Shown: piece by piece, positions 46,926 to 59,400 of the stretch
How the letters are laid out: every line of letters begins with the position of its first letter
Position numbering within the stretch: position 1 is the stretch's first letter
DNA from: Paraspadella gotoi
Taxonomy: Eukaryota; Chaetognatha
Length of the DNA: 64,000 nt
Assembly (NCBI GenBank): GCA_051294375.1
Contig: CM119265.1
Coordinates: 16,436,005 to 16,500,004, forward strand
Direction of reading: 5' to 3'
Translations under genes and position numbers: made by a program
Notes under the pieces: model-generated
What the model saw: only the letters and a program-made list of their open reading frames with translations
Told to the model about the DNA's origin: nothing
The model's database searches: none

Positions 46926-49483
46926 ATGGAATTCCGCAAGAAAGAAGATCGATCCGGCAAAACGACGGGGCGAGGAAGGTCTCGACGACCCAAGAAGCAT
47001 CTTCCCGTCGAAAGCACTGTATATGGGAACGAAGACGACCAGCTGCAGGTTAGCCCCGAAGTTTATGATCGTAAATGAGAAACAGAATATTAAAACGGTG
47101 AAGAAAATCGTTTCTCTTTCCGAGGTCAGGTTCGCCTTCAAATGTATCGGACGCCCCCGACGGAGACGATCGGATTGACGGAATTCGAGGAGTTGGCGCT
47201 GGAGAGACTCAAGATCCTCAAGGCGGTCGAGAGGGCCGGGGTGACTCATATTAAGGGTCCGTCATTGTATAGTCGTTTCAGCTGTCAAGCAATGTAGATC
47301 TGATCGATTATAATCCCGACAGGAACGACAGAATATAAAGCCAAGTTGAAGGAGGAGCTGGGAAACGTCAACAAAATATACACGACGGAAAGGCGAGAGC
47401 ATTACGGTGAGACTGTAAGAAAAGACGTCATCTCACACTTTATCCTGCGACTAGCCTATTCCAAGACCGAAGACCTGCGACGCTGGCTTATTCTCACAGA
47501 GTGCGACTATTTCAGGTCCCCACTTAAGGGATTGGAAATGATATAATAATTATAATGGGCGTAATTTCGGGACTTGCCAGTAACTCGGTTTTTTTCTCAC
47601 AGGTACCGGTTCAACGAGGAACTCAAGGACCCCGAACGTCTCGGCCAATTTTTACTTCTTAATGGTTTGGAGTTCGAAGCGGTGGAGGAAGAAGAAAAGG
47701 GAGGAATCATTGCCAAGTTGACGCATTCGTCGCCGGTTCAAGTACGCATGGAGGATTTTTGTGCCAGAATTGGAATCAAGTTTTTTTCCCCTCCAACATT
47801 TAATTATAGAATATAATATCTATAAATTTTCGTTTTCCTCGGGACAGTTGCAACCGTTGACTCTCAAGTACTACAAGGTTCCATTCACAGACGTCCTTGA
47901 TTTAGTCAGAAAACGATCCGTTTACATTGAGAGAGGTTGCGCCTTCGTCAGTCAGGTGATCATTCTGCGAGAACGAGTAAAGGTCATGCCTAGAAAAGAG
48001 AAACTATCGGATTCCCTTTCGATCAACCATGCCCTCGACAGACGGACCTTGTGTCAATCATCATCGGTGGATTCCGCGCCAACCTTTCCCTCGCATTGAC
48101 GAAGACTTCGCGGTTCGGGCATCTCGTCGTTGAAGATCCCCGCCTCCGTTCGATACTTCAGGTATTCGAAAAAACCACTAAAGAAGTTAGTATTTTTTAC
48201 TTATTTCATGCAAATCTGAATAGAATCTACCGAAGCGTCATCTTGGCAAACGCTACGACGAGAAATCTGGGGCGTTGGACAATCTAACGGCGTCAATGAT
48301 TCCCAGCCTCACTCAGTCCTTTCCGCCTTGCATGCAAAAATTGTACAGCTCGCTGCGGGAACACCACCATCTTAAGCACCAAGGGCGTCAGCAATATTGG
48401 AATTTCTTGAAGGGCATCGGGATGCCGATGGAAGAGACGATCAATCACACGCGAGAGGAATTTGTCAAGGTGTATATATATTTTTCGATTTTAAAGAAGC
48501 GGTTTTTAACGTTAATTTTTTGAGCCATCGAGCTTCGCTCGTTGCATGCTTCATTTTACTACTGAATTTAAAAATTGTTGACGTTATAATCTAATCCAGT
48601 TTAATTGAAATGATTTCTTAAATAAGCTATCTTGTATTATGACTGACGAGCTTATAAGTAATCACTTTGTAAAATATTCAAAACTCAAATATTTTCTAGA
48701 TGATGGATCCGGATAAGTTTGATAAAGAGCATCGTTACAACATTCGTCATTCTTACGGACAAGAAGGAAAGAAAACCAATTATTCTCCGTTTTCGTGCAT
48801 GAAAATCATCACCTCAAATCCACCCGGTAAGGTGTGACGTCTCGACGAAAAATGATCCACATTTATCGTTATAACGTCCACCAATTCTTAGGACCCGGTG
48901 ATTATCATGGCTGCCCCTTCAGACATACAGACTCTTCTCTTCTCCAGCAACGACTAGTGAGCGGTCCTTTTAGAATCACTGATTCCGCCGCCAAAGTTGT
49001 CGTCGACTTCGCGAAAGAAAATCACTTCCAGGAACTCTTACAGAAAGAATTTACTTGTCTTAAATACCACAATACTAAAGCTATTTAATGTATATTTCTC
49101 TATAGGTGGCTTGCTCTTGCTACTACGAGGCAGTCCACAATATCGAGCTAAAGACTAGTGGTTTGGCCATAAATCACCCAAATCAGGTATAATAGTATAA
49201 ATACTTTTTTGAATGAAATACAAATGACAGACAACTCGTTTTAAATTTTTTTTAGTATTTCAAAGAAAGTCAAATGCTGCTTCATCCCGAGAAATTCGAT
49301 AAAAAATTCCCACCGTTCGAGTCACAGACCCAAACTCAAGTTAAGTTGGAACCGACGTCGGTCCAGACGAAGGTGGAACCGACGTCAGGCCAGACGAAGG
49401 TGGAACCGACGTCGGTCCAGACGAAGTTGGAAGCCGACATCGAAAAGATGAAAGAAGAATTCATAGAAATGGACGATTTTTAA
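46926..49483 (+). CDS. PRIM2: DNA primase large subunit (p58)
   Basis: Eleven exons give 543 residues (human PRIM2 has 509): 46926-47048, 47130-47256, 47323-47515, 47603-47741, 47848-47955, 48042-48161, 48224-48469, 48700-48826, 48892-49031, 49106-49186 and 49256-49483. The protein works with PRIM1 and DNA polymerase alpha in making RNA-DNA primers. Landmarks are [39 protein letters not shown] and [20 protein letters not shown]. All four 4Fe-4S ligands are present: Cys in [24 protein letters not shown] and VACSCYY. Every intron is GT-AG except the one at 49032-49105, whose donor reads CAG/GAACTC. Without removing it the frame stops before the fourth Cys ligand. The C terminus carries a tandem EPTSVQTK-type repeat. 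An in-frame TGA just upstream supports the start. Confidence 0.95.
49363..49434 (+). repeat. 27-bp coding minisatellite in the PRIM2 C terminus
   Basis: The DNA repeats a 27-bp unit encoding (K/L)VEPTSVQT about three times ([29 protein letters not shown]), with few changes. It lies after the Fe-S domain in the disordered tail and accounts for part of the extra length over human PRIM2. Confidence 0.85.
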
Positions 49484-50401
49484 TTCCCGCCACTAATTTC
49501 CCGCTGTAACTGTTTTTATTCTTTATAAAAGTTTCGAAAACTCATATTGCCAATTTATTAATCCAAGATATTTAAACGAACAGAAGATTCTGTAAGAAAA
49601 AAAAAAAGCGTAAGTTTTCAAGTACAAAGCTCTAGTGTTCATGACAAACCGGGCAACTAATAAAATCTACGATGTAAAACAAAACCGATTTTGCTACATC
49701 TAGCAAATAAGTATTAGGTAGAAAAAATATTTCAAAGAATTCTCACCAATCCTCGAGACCACGTCCCTTTTCTAAGAAATGCTATTTACAAGCCTCAAAT
49801 CTACTGCGTTCAATATGAAACAGTAGTAGAAGAAATAAGCATCGTAGGCAACGACGGGCATCCGCTCAATTTTAAATAATATACGAAAACTAGTAAAATA
49901 AGTGGAGCGCCCATAGTAACTAACGGCGGAATGATAATAGAAATTAATGAATAGCCCCGTCGAGGTTGAACATGATTCACAACTGTTCTAAATTAAAGTA
50001 ACACGGCCATTATTTCATATCTAAACCCATAATGAATTTAGCACTCAAAATAGTAAATATTGGCTTGGAAAAACTTTACGGGGAAAATGGGCAATGAACT
50101 GAACACTGTGCGTAAACTAAAACGCGAAACATTAAGTCTATTTATAAAAGGTGGGAGGATGAGAGATCCAGGATCTTGAAAGTCAGAATTTTGAGTTAAC
50201 TACGTGTAAAAAGTGTTTGTGGCAATAACATCTTAAGAAATATAAAGTAGACTAGCAACGACCCTTCGGAGGGTGGGATTATCTTCGGCAGCACCGCTCC
50301 CGACTAGCTTGGATGTGATGGAGACGGTTTAAACGGCAACAACGGCTCTCGTTGTCGGTGACGCGATTGGGCGAAAGTAAGGCCGCCGCCGCCTCTTCAA
50401 C
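49484..50401. other. Convergent 3' region between PRIM2 and the Toca gene
   Basis: The region lies between two stop codons of converging genes and should hold both 3' untranslated regions. No further exon or repeat was recognised. Confidence 0.5.
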
Positions 50402-53400
50402 TCAAACGTTTAACTCGAGGTAAGACGTGGGCACAAAGCCATCGTCGGACTCGCCACGCGGCGGTGGTCGACGCACCCTCGTCCATCCGTCGCCTTGGTC
50501 TTCCTCGACCACTTCGAGTTCTTCCCCTTCCAACATGCTAATTGTTCCCGCGTTGTCGGCTGAAATGTAAATCGAATACTTTTTAAAAAACTATTCTTAA
50601 TTCTAAAATTTCAAATTTTTGTTAAAAAATTATTTTAATCGACGAAAAACTTCTCAACATCTATTTCTAACCTTGGAAGGAATAAAGAGCTCTGCAGCGA
50701 CAAATAACGGGTAGGTCCTCGTCTTGGTATCCGGCGTCTCCAATATAACCTGATTCGGGGCTGTAGCTAGAGGATTGATCGATGTCCTGGGCAGACCTGG
50801 AAATGAATTTAAAATAAGTGAGAAATTAGCGATTTCCAAGTCAAAAAACGGCTAAAACTGTAGGAAAAGGATTATTTATTCCGTTAAAGATCGAACAAAA
50901 TTTTCAAAGCTCGACTCTAAAGTCTTAGTGTATTAATAAGGAAAAAAACAAGTGACAACTACAAAAAGTCAATTTCTAAGAAATTTTCATCCTATCATGC
51001 ATGAAAGAAACGCTACTCCGTCCTGCCTCAGCAGCGTATATTACAAAGTCTAATAGTTTTTTCGGCAAAAAAAGTCAGAAAAGTATAACTGCAGGGACAA
51101 GAACGATAAATAAATTCATATAAAATAGATACCACATTAAACAGATCTCTGAACACAAAATTTAAGAGCAAATAACTTGATGCACCATAAAATTTTTTTA
51201 GCCAAATCTTTAAGAAAATATTTGTTTAATGAAATACATTTAAAGATGTTTCTGTTCTATTCCCTGTATTTTTACCTTTGTTAAAAAATTTGGCTAAATT
51301 TTACTTTCGCCGAACGCGGTTTTGGCGGCTTTTGAAAAACTATTTAAAAATATTAAAAAAATTTAAAATATTTTTTTTCTTAATTACTTTAACCTTAAAC
51401 CCTAACCACCACTAACCCCTCCCTAACCCCGGTCGGCGAAAGTAAAAATAACCAAAAATTTTTCTACCCTAAAATTAAGCCAAAAATTACAATATTATTT
51501 AGATTCGTTTTAATTTTAAAGCATTTAAATTTTTATAAATAAAAAGCAAAGATTTTTAATTCTTAAGAAATATTTCAAAATAAAATTATCCTATAAAAAG
51601 TTGTTTACACAAAATAAAGGTTTTTTTTAAAAAATATTTTGATGAGTGGGTTACAAGGGGAAAACTTTTAAATTATAACCATAAAACCTTTGGGGTTACT
51701 TTTACTTTCGCCGACCGGGGTTAAGGATGGGTTAGTGTTAAAGGTAATTTAGGGGTAGTTTAGGGTTAAGGGTGGTTAGGAGGGTTTAGGGTTAAGATAA
51801 TTAGATAATATTTTTTTTTAAATTTTGTATTAAAAAATAAATATTTTTAAATAATGTTTCAAAAGACGCCATAACCGCGGTCGGCGAAAGTAAAATTTAG
51901 CCAAAAATAAATAACCACACCCCTGGGTCAGTCATTATGCTACCCTTTACACCAATTGCAAGTGATCTGATAATATCAGATTTTATTGATTAAGTTATGC
52001 GTTGATCGCTATATTAGTCGTCTTAATTAAATGCCGTAAGGGCGAATCAATTCGGCAGAGGGAAAGGGTCGCGCGTGGCGTCATTACCCAAACTCGATAT
52101 CATCATCGTCTGGTGGGGGAGGCGGAGGGGGATAGGAAGGGGGCTCGGGGACGCCCTCCTCTTCGCCCGTAGGCGGGAGAAACTCGGCGGCAGAGCCGGC
52201 TCCGGATACAGTCTCGGCCGCGTCAGAGACTGAATCCCCGGCGTCAACGTGCGCCTCGGACAAAGTAGGTAGGCGGTCAGGCTCCGTCTCGACAGGCGGT
52301 AGAGGCGCCATACGGTGAGGAACCGAACGTTTTTCCCTGATTGGGACGGAAGGCGGACGATCGAGAGAAACGTAAAGGGAAGGGGAAAGAAAATAGAGAA
52401 AGAAAAAGTTGGCGGTTTTTAGGAACCTTCCATTATTCGAGTAAAAAAAAAAAGAAAAAAGCGAAAAAAAAGCCCGCGCTGCGATCAGAGTGGGAAACGT
52501 GAAAAAAAAAAACTTCATGCAAAATGTTTCAAAGAGAAAACACTTTTTTGTTATGCGGCAAACCATATAAAATTTGCAAACCCGAGCGGTCAACGATAAA
52601 ACCAACGACAAACGGTAAGTAGGGGCGAAAAACAGTCCGACGGATTTAATGAAAAAATATCAACATTTTAATATTTTGTTATCTTTTTTATCTTTTACAC
52701 ACATATCCGGTTATTAAAGAATATCTTCAATGGCAACTAACTAAATAATCGTCAAACAAGGTGGATAATGAAGAGAAAAAATGGTACATTTCATTGGCGG
52801 CGAGGTGCTGTTGTAGTTTCTGAGCCATCGGCGTCTCAACCGAAAGCTGCGTCTCGCTTCCTCGAGGCGGAACGGGCAGCGGGCCGCGACCGCCGTTGGA
52901 TCGGAGAGAACCATGACTCGAACTCCCGTTGGTTCCGTTTTGATGGCGCTGAAGGTTGTGATGACTAAGCGTTTGTTGATTCTGCTGCTGCTGCTGCAGT
53001 TGCTGATGTTGCTGTTCGGTCATGAATTGAAGAGGCGAGTCCCAAAAGGCGTCACGACTGGTCGACGTCGCGGACGAGGACGCCATTGACGACGACGACG
53101 ACAGCGAGGGAATCGACGGTGGGAGCATGAATGAAGACGTGGCCGTCGAAGGGATCGCCACAAATGAAGATTGGGCCGAGGTCGTGGTTAATGGCGTGGT
53201 CAAGGACGCCACGGGAACGGCGTTTCTATCGACCGGTCACGAACGAGGAATCCAGGTCAAAGTAATCACAGGAAAAAAAAAATTAAAAGAAACTGTAACC
53301 ATCGCTACGAAAATTTAGTAAAACATAAAACAAGATAGGCAATCAAACCACTAAGTCGCAAAATAATACCATAAGCTGAAAGGAAATTTAAAAGGATCCA

Positions 53401-56400
53401 AGCTAGACTTACAAGTGGTGGGGTGGCTGCGGCGTTGACGGCGCGCTGGACTCGGCCTCTCCGGGGTCAGTGTTGCCTGAGTGAGTAGAAGAAGCACCCC
53501 CGCTACCCGCGTGCCCACTTTCGGCTCCTCCTAAAATGACAGGGAAAGAGTTATGGGTCAAATCCTAACAAAACTTTCCAGAAAATTCATGTAGTTTGCT
53601 TGTTTTTAAGAGCTTTGACCCGGATTCAAAGATTTGTCTCATTCTCGGTAAAAATCGCTCTCATTCTTGAACGATATTAAATAAAAAATATCACACTTGA
53701 CGTAGAAAAACATCGATCACTAAATGTTTATTCGAGAGACGATAATGACGATTAAAGGTCAGGCAAAGGAGCGGTGTACTCAAGAATAAAAACCTGACGA
53801 AGTAAGATTTAAATTAAGATTTTATTAACCAAAAACTGATTTGAATTTATCTCACAACATAATTATCTTACGGAGAAAAATCGAAATGAAAAGCGCATTT
53901 TTACTAATTTGGTCGTTTTTAGTAGTGATCGAGGCTTCAAAACTTATGAATATTTTGCATCACCTTCAAGGATCAAAAAATTTTGGACGAGCTTCACAGG
54001 TTAGTTAAAACCGGGAAATTGCTCGGCCTTTTGGATAAATATTCTTGTGATATTGACTCATAAAAATAATAAAAACCTTTTATAACATCTAAATAACCTT
54101 TTAAAACCTTTTATAACATCTAAATAATCTAAATAACCTCAAAAATGTCCATATTAATTTATATACGAAAATTGTAGCTTGTCATCATTTATTTTAGTCG
54201 TCCAGCAATTTAATCAGCGCATTAATGGATATTTTGAGACATCGATTAAAGAACCAAGAAATACTCGAAAATGATAGAGAAGAAGAAACAAGACAAAGTC
54301 AAGAGGTATGCCGAATTACATAGAAACAACATTCAAGAAAAGTAACTATGCAACAAGTCAACGAAAATTCTTTTTTTTTTAGCATCATTAGCTCATATGA
54401 ATACTTTCAAATTATATCTTTAAATCGTATGTTGCGTCAGGTCATGCCAAAATATCGTCTCCCAGGGGATATCTCGCCGATACACTACGAGATCAAGATA
54501 TTAACTCACATTCAGCCGGGTGAAAACATGGATTTCTATTTTGAAGGTCGCGTCAAAATGACGTTTCGTGTTATTTACGACACTCAAAATATCACAATTC
54601 ACTCCAAAAATTTGAAGCTCTCGCACAGAACGGCCGCAGTGGTCGATCGACAAACGAAAGAAAAGATTGATATCCAGAAAATATCGGAAGAGAACGACCT
54701 CTTGGTCATAACCTGCAGCGGAATTTTGATAGCCGGCAGAGATTACCATTTGTTCCTTCAATATAAAGCGAATGGAGGCAAAAGAGAGACAGGATTCTTC
54801 CAAGCAGCAAAAAATCTATTTGTCACACAATTCGGACCAATTCATGCGAGGGAAGCCTTCCCTTGCATGGACGAGCCAGACAAAAAGGCTACATTTCAAC
54901 TTACTATCCAGTGCGACAAAAGATTTTGGGCCATATCGAACATGGAACTGGAAGAAGGGTTCCCGACTACAATTCTCCAAAGTGGCTCCTCAGAGTCTCG
55001 GGTGCGAATTTTCAACTTCCGGTCAAGTGTGAAAATGTCGACTTATGTTTTGGCCTTCGCGTTAACAGATTATGCCTTCGAGGAGGCTTCAACGATATCA
55101 AATGTAACTGTTAGAGTCTGGAGTCCGGATGATGGCAAAAACACATCGAAAAATGCACTTGACATGGCAGTGAAATCATTAGAGTTTTATGAAAAAATCT
55201 TAGAAACGCCGTATCCTTTATCAAAATTAGATATCTTGCCTTTACCTCTGAGTTTTATGTCGTCCAATATGGGGATGGAGAACTGGGGTTTAATTACCTT
55301 TAACGACAAATATTTCGGGAAACCCAATTTCTGTTGGGTTATGGCTCACGAGGTGGTTCATATGTGGTTTGGAAACCTGGTCACCATCAAATGGTGGGAT
55401 GACCTCTGGCTTACTGAGGGTATCGCCAGTTACTTTCACGAAATGGGTTGTAGTGATCATGGTCAGATGGTCCCAGACTCCGCTAAAGTCAGCTGGCACG
55501 ATCAACTGAATTCAATGGGAAGACAACCCTTAACGATTAACCTTGCTGGAGATAAGGAGGTTCTAAAACAGTTTACGAAGGATCAATATGTCAAAGGAGC
55601 CGCAATTGTTAACATGTTAAGAGTGAGCGTCGGATATGAAAATTTTTTTACGGGAATCAAACGTTACTTGAAAAAATATGAATACCGTAACGCCGGTTCA
55701 AAACAATTTCTCGATTCAATTGACCCTTTGCTAAATGAGTTTGTCGATTCTTGGACAAAACAAAGTGGTCATCCCATTCTTAATGTGGAAAGACTATACA
55801 CGATGAGACGCGCTGAATTAACACAAAGGCCTTTTCCCAAACAGTCGATGATACACAGCAGATCTTGGCACATTCCATTCACTATGGAAGGAGAAGTAGA
55901 AATTATAACGGGAAGAAGAAAAAATAATATTTATTGGCTTCGTCCAAATCAAATTAAAATTATCGGGGATTTGCCCGACCAAGATAAATGGATCATCGTC
56001 GACGCGGACGTGGACGGGTTCTACAATGTTAATTACGACTTACGAAACTGGAACCTTCTGGTGCGGCAGTTCTTAAAAAACCATACCGTCTTTCCTCTAC
56101 ACACAAGATTGCGCATTATGCAAGATCTTTTTCAACTTTCATTGAATGGAGTCGTCCCTCCAAGCCTCTGCTTAAAATTCATGCAGTATATGAAGTTCGA
56201 AAACGAACTCAAAGCCTGGCAAAAGGGAATGCACTTCTTGAGCAAAATAAATCGTAAATTGTTTTCCACACCGTATTTATGCCATTTTCACTCCATGATG
56301 AGATACTTGGTCGACGAAAGAATAAAGAGGAAATCCAGTGACGCTTTAAACAAATATGAAAAGCAAGTAGCCTGCTTAGGAAAGCACGTCATCTGCTATA

Positions 56401-59400
56401 AAGAAACTTCTTTCACCGAGGATGCAGGAGCGTACTTGAAGCAGAACAACTTCACACTCGTTACCAAGGATTGACGTGCATTTGATGTACGACTTTTTTC
56501 AAATCTCGTCATTGAATCGTTTGATAGAGCCGGATTTTGCTCTCATATTGCAATAATATATCTACGTTAGTTTTAAAAAAGAAAATTCGTGAGCAATTTA
56601 ATAAAGATGAGTAGACGATATGAAAAATTCTTTACATTCTTGGTACCACTGTGTATTCAATAATGGGCCGAGATTGATGTAATTCCGGTTACAAGTACTG
56701 TTGAGTGTTACATTTAATTATACTAGTAACGTAGTATATTATGCCGTATAAATAACATAGATCGATGGTTTATAAGTCAGGGACCTAATCCCGGTAATTT
56801 TACGGTATTTCAAGTTACTGCAGCATACTGCAGCTTCAATTTTTTTTTAAGATATAAAATCTTTAAGTACGAACTGGTTGATATAGCTTGTTATACAATT
56901 TTGTCTTATGCTAGAAATTAGATTTTTTTTTTTGAGAAATCCATAAACAGCACTCTCTCAATACCACCATAAAGAAACCCACTAGGTGATCATGGTAACT
57001 TTTGCAGGAGTGCAAATATTTATATTTAGTTGATTTTTAACTACTTGGGCGCGGAGCAAACATGACTCATGGTTTTCGGTTGCTTCCCATACTAATGGTT
57101 TTTGACATAAGCAAAACTAAATACAATCCAAAAGATAGAAAAATCCTTCTGCTATAAAAAATAATACAATTTTGTAAAACAATCGTTCGTGGGGGAGGAT
57201 CATTTAGGGGGGTAAGATTCAAGTCCGAACTCTGTAGATCATGTGATATTGTTATAATTGCCAGTGTTGGGGTTTTAATATGTTTCATTCCTTTTAATCC
57301 AATTGTCGTATTACATTAAGCCAGCTCTTGATCGCTTGATTAGTGCTGAATAAATGGTGATGCTCATGGCTGCCCAAAAATATTCGCTGCAGGTTATGAA
57401 TCATTATATCAGAACTATCTTTGAACCACTGACAAACATTAAGCCGATCCATGCCATATCAAGGTGAGCCGTCCTACAAAAATTACCGCTCATCACTAAT
57501 GCATCTGCCAGTTTACTTCAAGTGAGAGAATGCCTTTACTATCACGCCAATTACGGGCGTTGGTGCTTCATCCCCCCTATCGGATAACTCTGAGGCACTA
57601 GTCTACACAACAATTTCCGTCAGCAGCTTTGTCCAATCTACTAGACCCCACTTCTCAATAGTTTTGGTCAAGTTGTGAAGATTCTGGCTCTTTAAACCCT
57701 ATTTCTTCAGCGGATGTATATGACCAAAAGAAAGCCCTTAAAAAAGTGATTTAGGAAAGATGATTTTAATATATTAATAATGTTAAATATAACTTTTTTA
57801 GCGCAGGGTTTCAAATGGTCACCATGTCTTCATTAGTCAAAGAATCGTAAGTAATAGCTTACCAGTGCTATTGCTGGCCATACTGAGGTCAGACGTCGAA
57901 TGCCGGAATTCTGGACCTGCGCCGCCCATTTTGGGCGACAAATCTTGATTAGAGCCGCTGAGTTGAGTGAGTTGAGCCTCGACCTCGTGCAAAAAACCCT
58001 GTCAAACCAGGGGAGTTCGAGTGTGACGCTATCGGGTAACAAAAGCAGCACAATTCAATAATAATTAACCTGATACTTTTTTAGCTCAGTCTGTAGAGAA
58101 TCTAGGACTTTCTGATTTTCTGCCAATCGATGGGCGAGGGGAGCCGCATCCCCCAGGCTGGGATTCTTGGTGTACAATTCGCTCATCCTCGTCATCGCGT
58201 CACGTTCTTCGGCCTCTTTTTTGATCTTAAGTCGAAGGAAAGAATAGGATAGACAGTAAGGTGGAGTGATGAAAAGATTAAACAATAGCTAACCTGCGAA
58301 TTGAGAGCGTCGATCTTGGTTTGAAGTCGCTTTTGCCGCTGAGTCGGTGGCAAATACCGAAAATCTTCGCTCTCTTCGCCCTAGAAGAAAAAGAGAACAG
58401 GATGTAATTACGAGAGCTAAAATCAAAAATGAGAAAAATCACCGTAAAATCCCTCATTGAATTTTAATTCATCTCTCGATTTCATTGCATGAAGCGGGTT
58501 AAACTATGTCAAAGTCAAAATGTTAAATATTCCAAACTATTTAAAGTTAATTTCAGCACCGGTGAATGAACATGATTTTTTTTTACCGTGTTACGAGACT
58601 AAAAATAAACAGCAGGAGAGAAATGAGGCGTATAAAAGAAAAAAACGTAACTTGAAAAACTATGAAAGAAAAGGGGGGCCTTTTTAGCGGTACAACGGTA
58701 CAACTACAACCTCAAAAAAAAAAAAGCGGAAAACACCGCTGAGAATTAACCATCCGAGCTTAATGAATCAAGAATCAACATAGAATCAAATTTTGGGACA
58801 AAAAATCGAATTTTGTTTTCTAGTTCTTCCTTATGAAAAGACATGTACCTCTCGGTCAGCATAACACGTATTGACGCGGATTCTCGAAGACATATATAAA
58901 GGATTGTCTCCCGCGAACGAATTTTCTTGATAAGAATTCTGATATTACGCAAGTTTGGTATCATTATTATGACACACTGCAACACGGAAAATTAATAACT
59001 CAAACAAAATCACTGATTAAAATTAACACTAAATACCTTAAATTGAGAAGCAAAACTTGACACTGCCTTCAAAACATACTGGTCATAGTAAAATAGAAAA
59101 TACATATCAGTTTGTAATAAACCAACTTCGAAACTATATGATTAGCTAAATTTTTAACAAAAAAAAAGAAAATAAATCAAGCTATCTAGAAAAACGAAAA
59201 TTGATGTACCGGTTTTCTAATTGAAGATGCACTTAAGGTATTCTGAAAAGAGAAAAAAAATCTGTAACAGAGAAATGCACCCGAATTATAACCGAGGAAA
59301 AAAAACTTGGCGATTAATAACAGCAGACTCACCTTGTCTTTATGGAAAAAGTCCATGACTCGGGGTTTTGATCTTTTTTTGTTTCCAATTGTTCCAGACT

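Noticed and set aside
49256-49273. Lys in YFKESQ where human PRIM2 has a Cys (FFCES), first suspected as a lost Fe-S ligand
   Set aside because: Spacing of the human ligands shows they are the Cys in PPCM, PFSC, HGCPF and VAC, all present here.
57400-57700. Possible retroelement polymerase relic
   Set aside because: No frame long enough or motif clear enough was found to support it.
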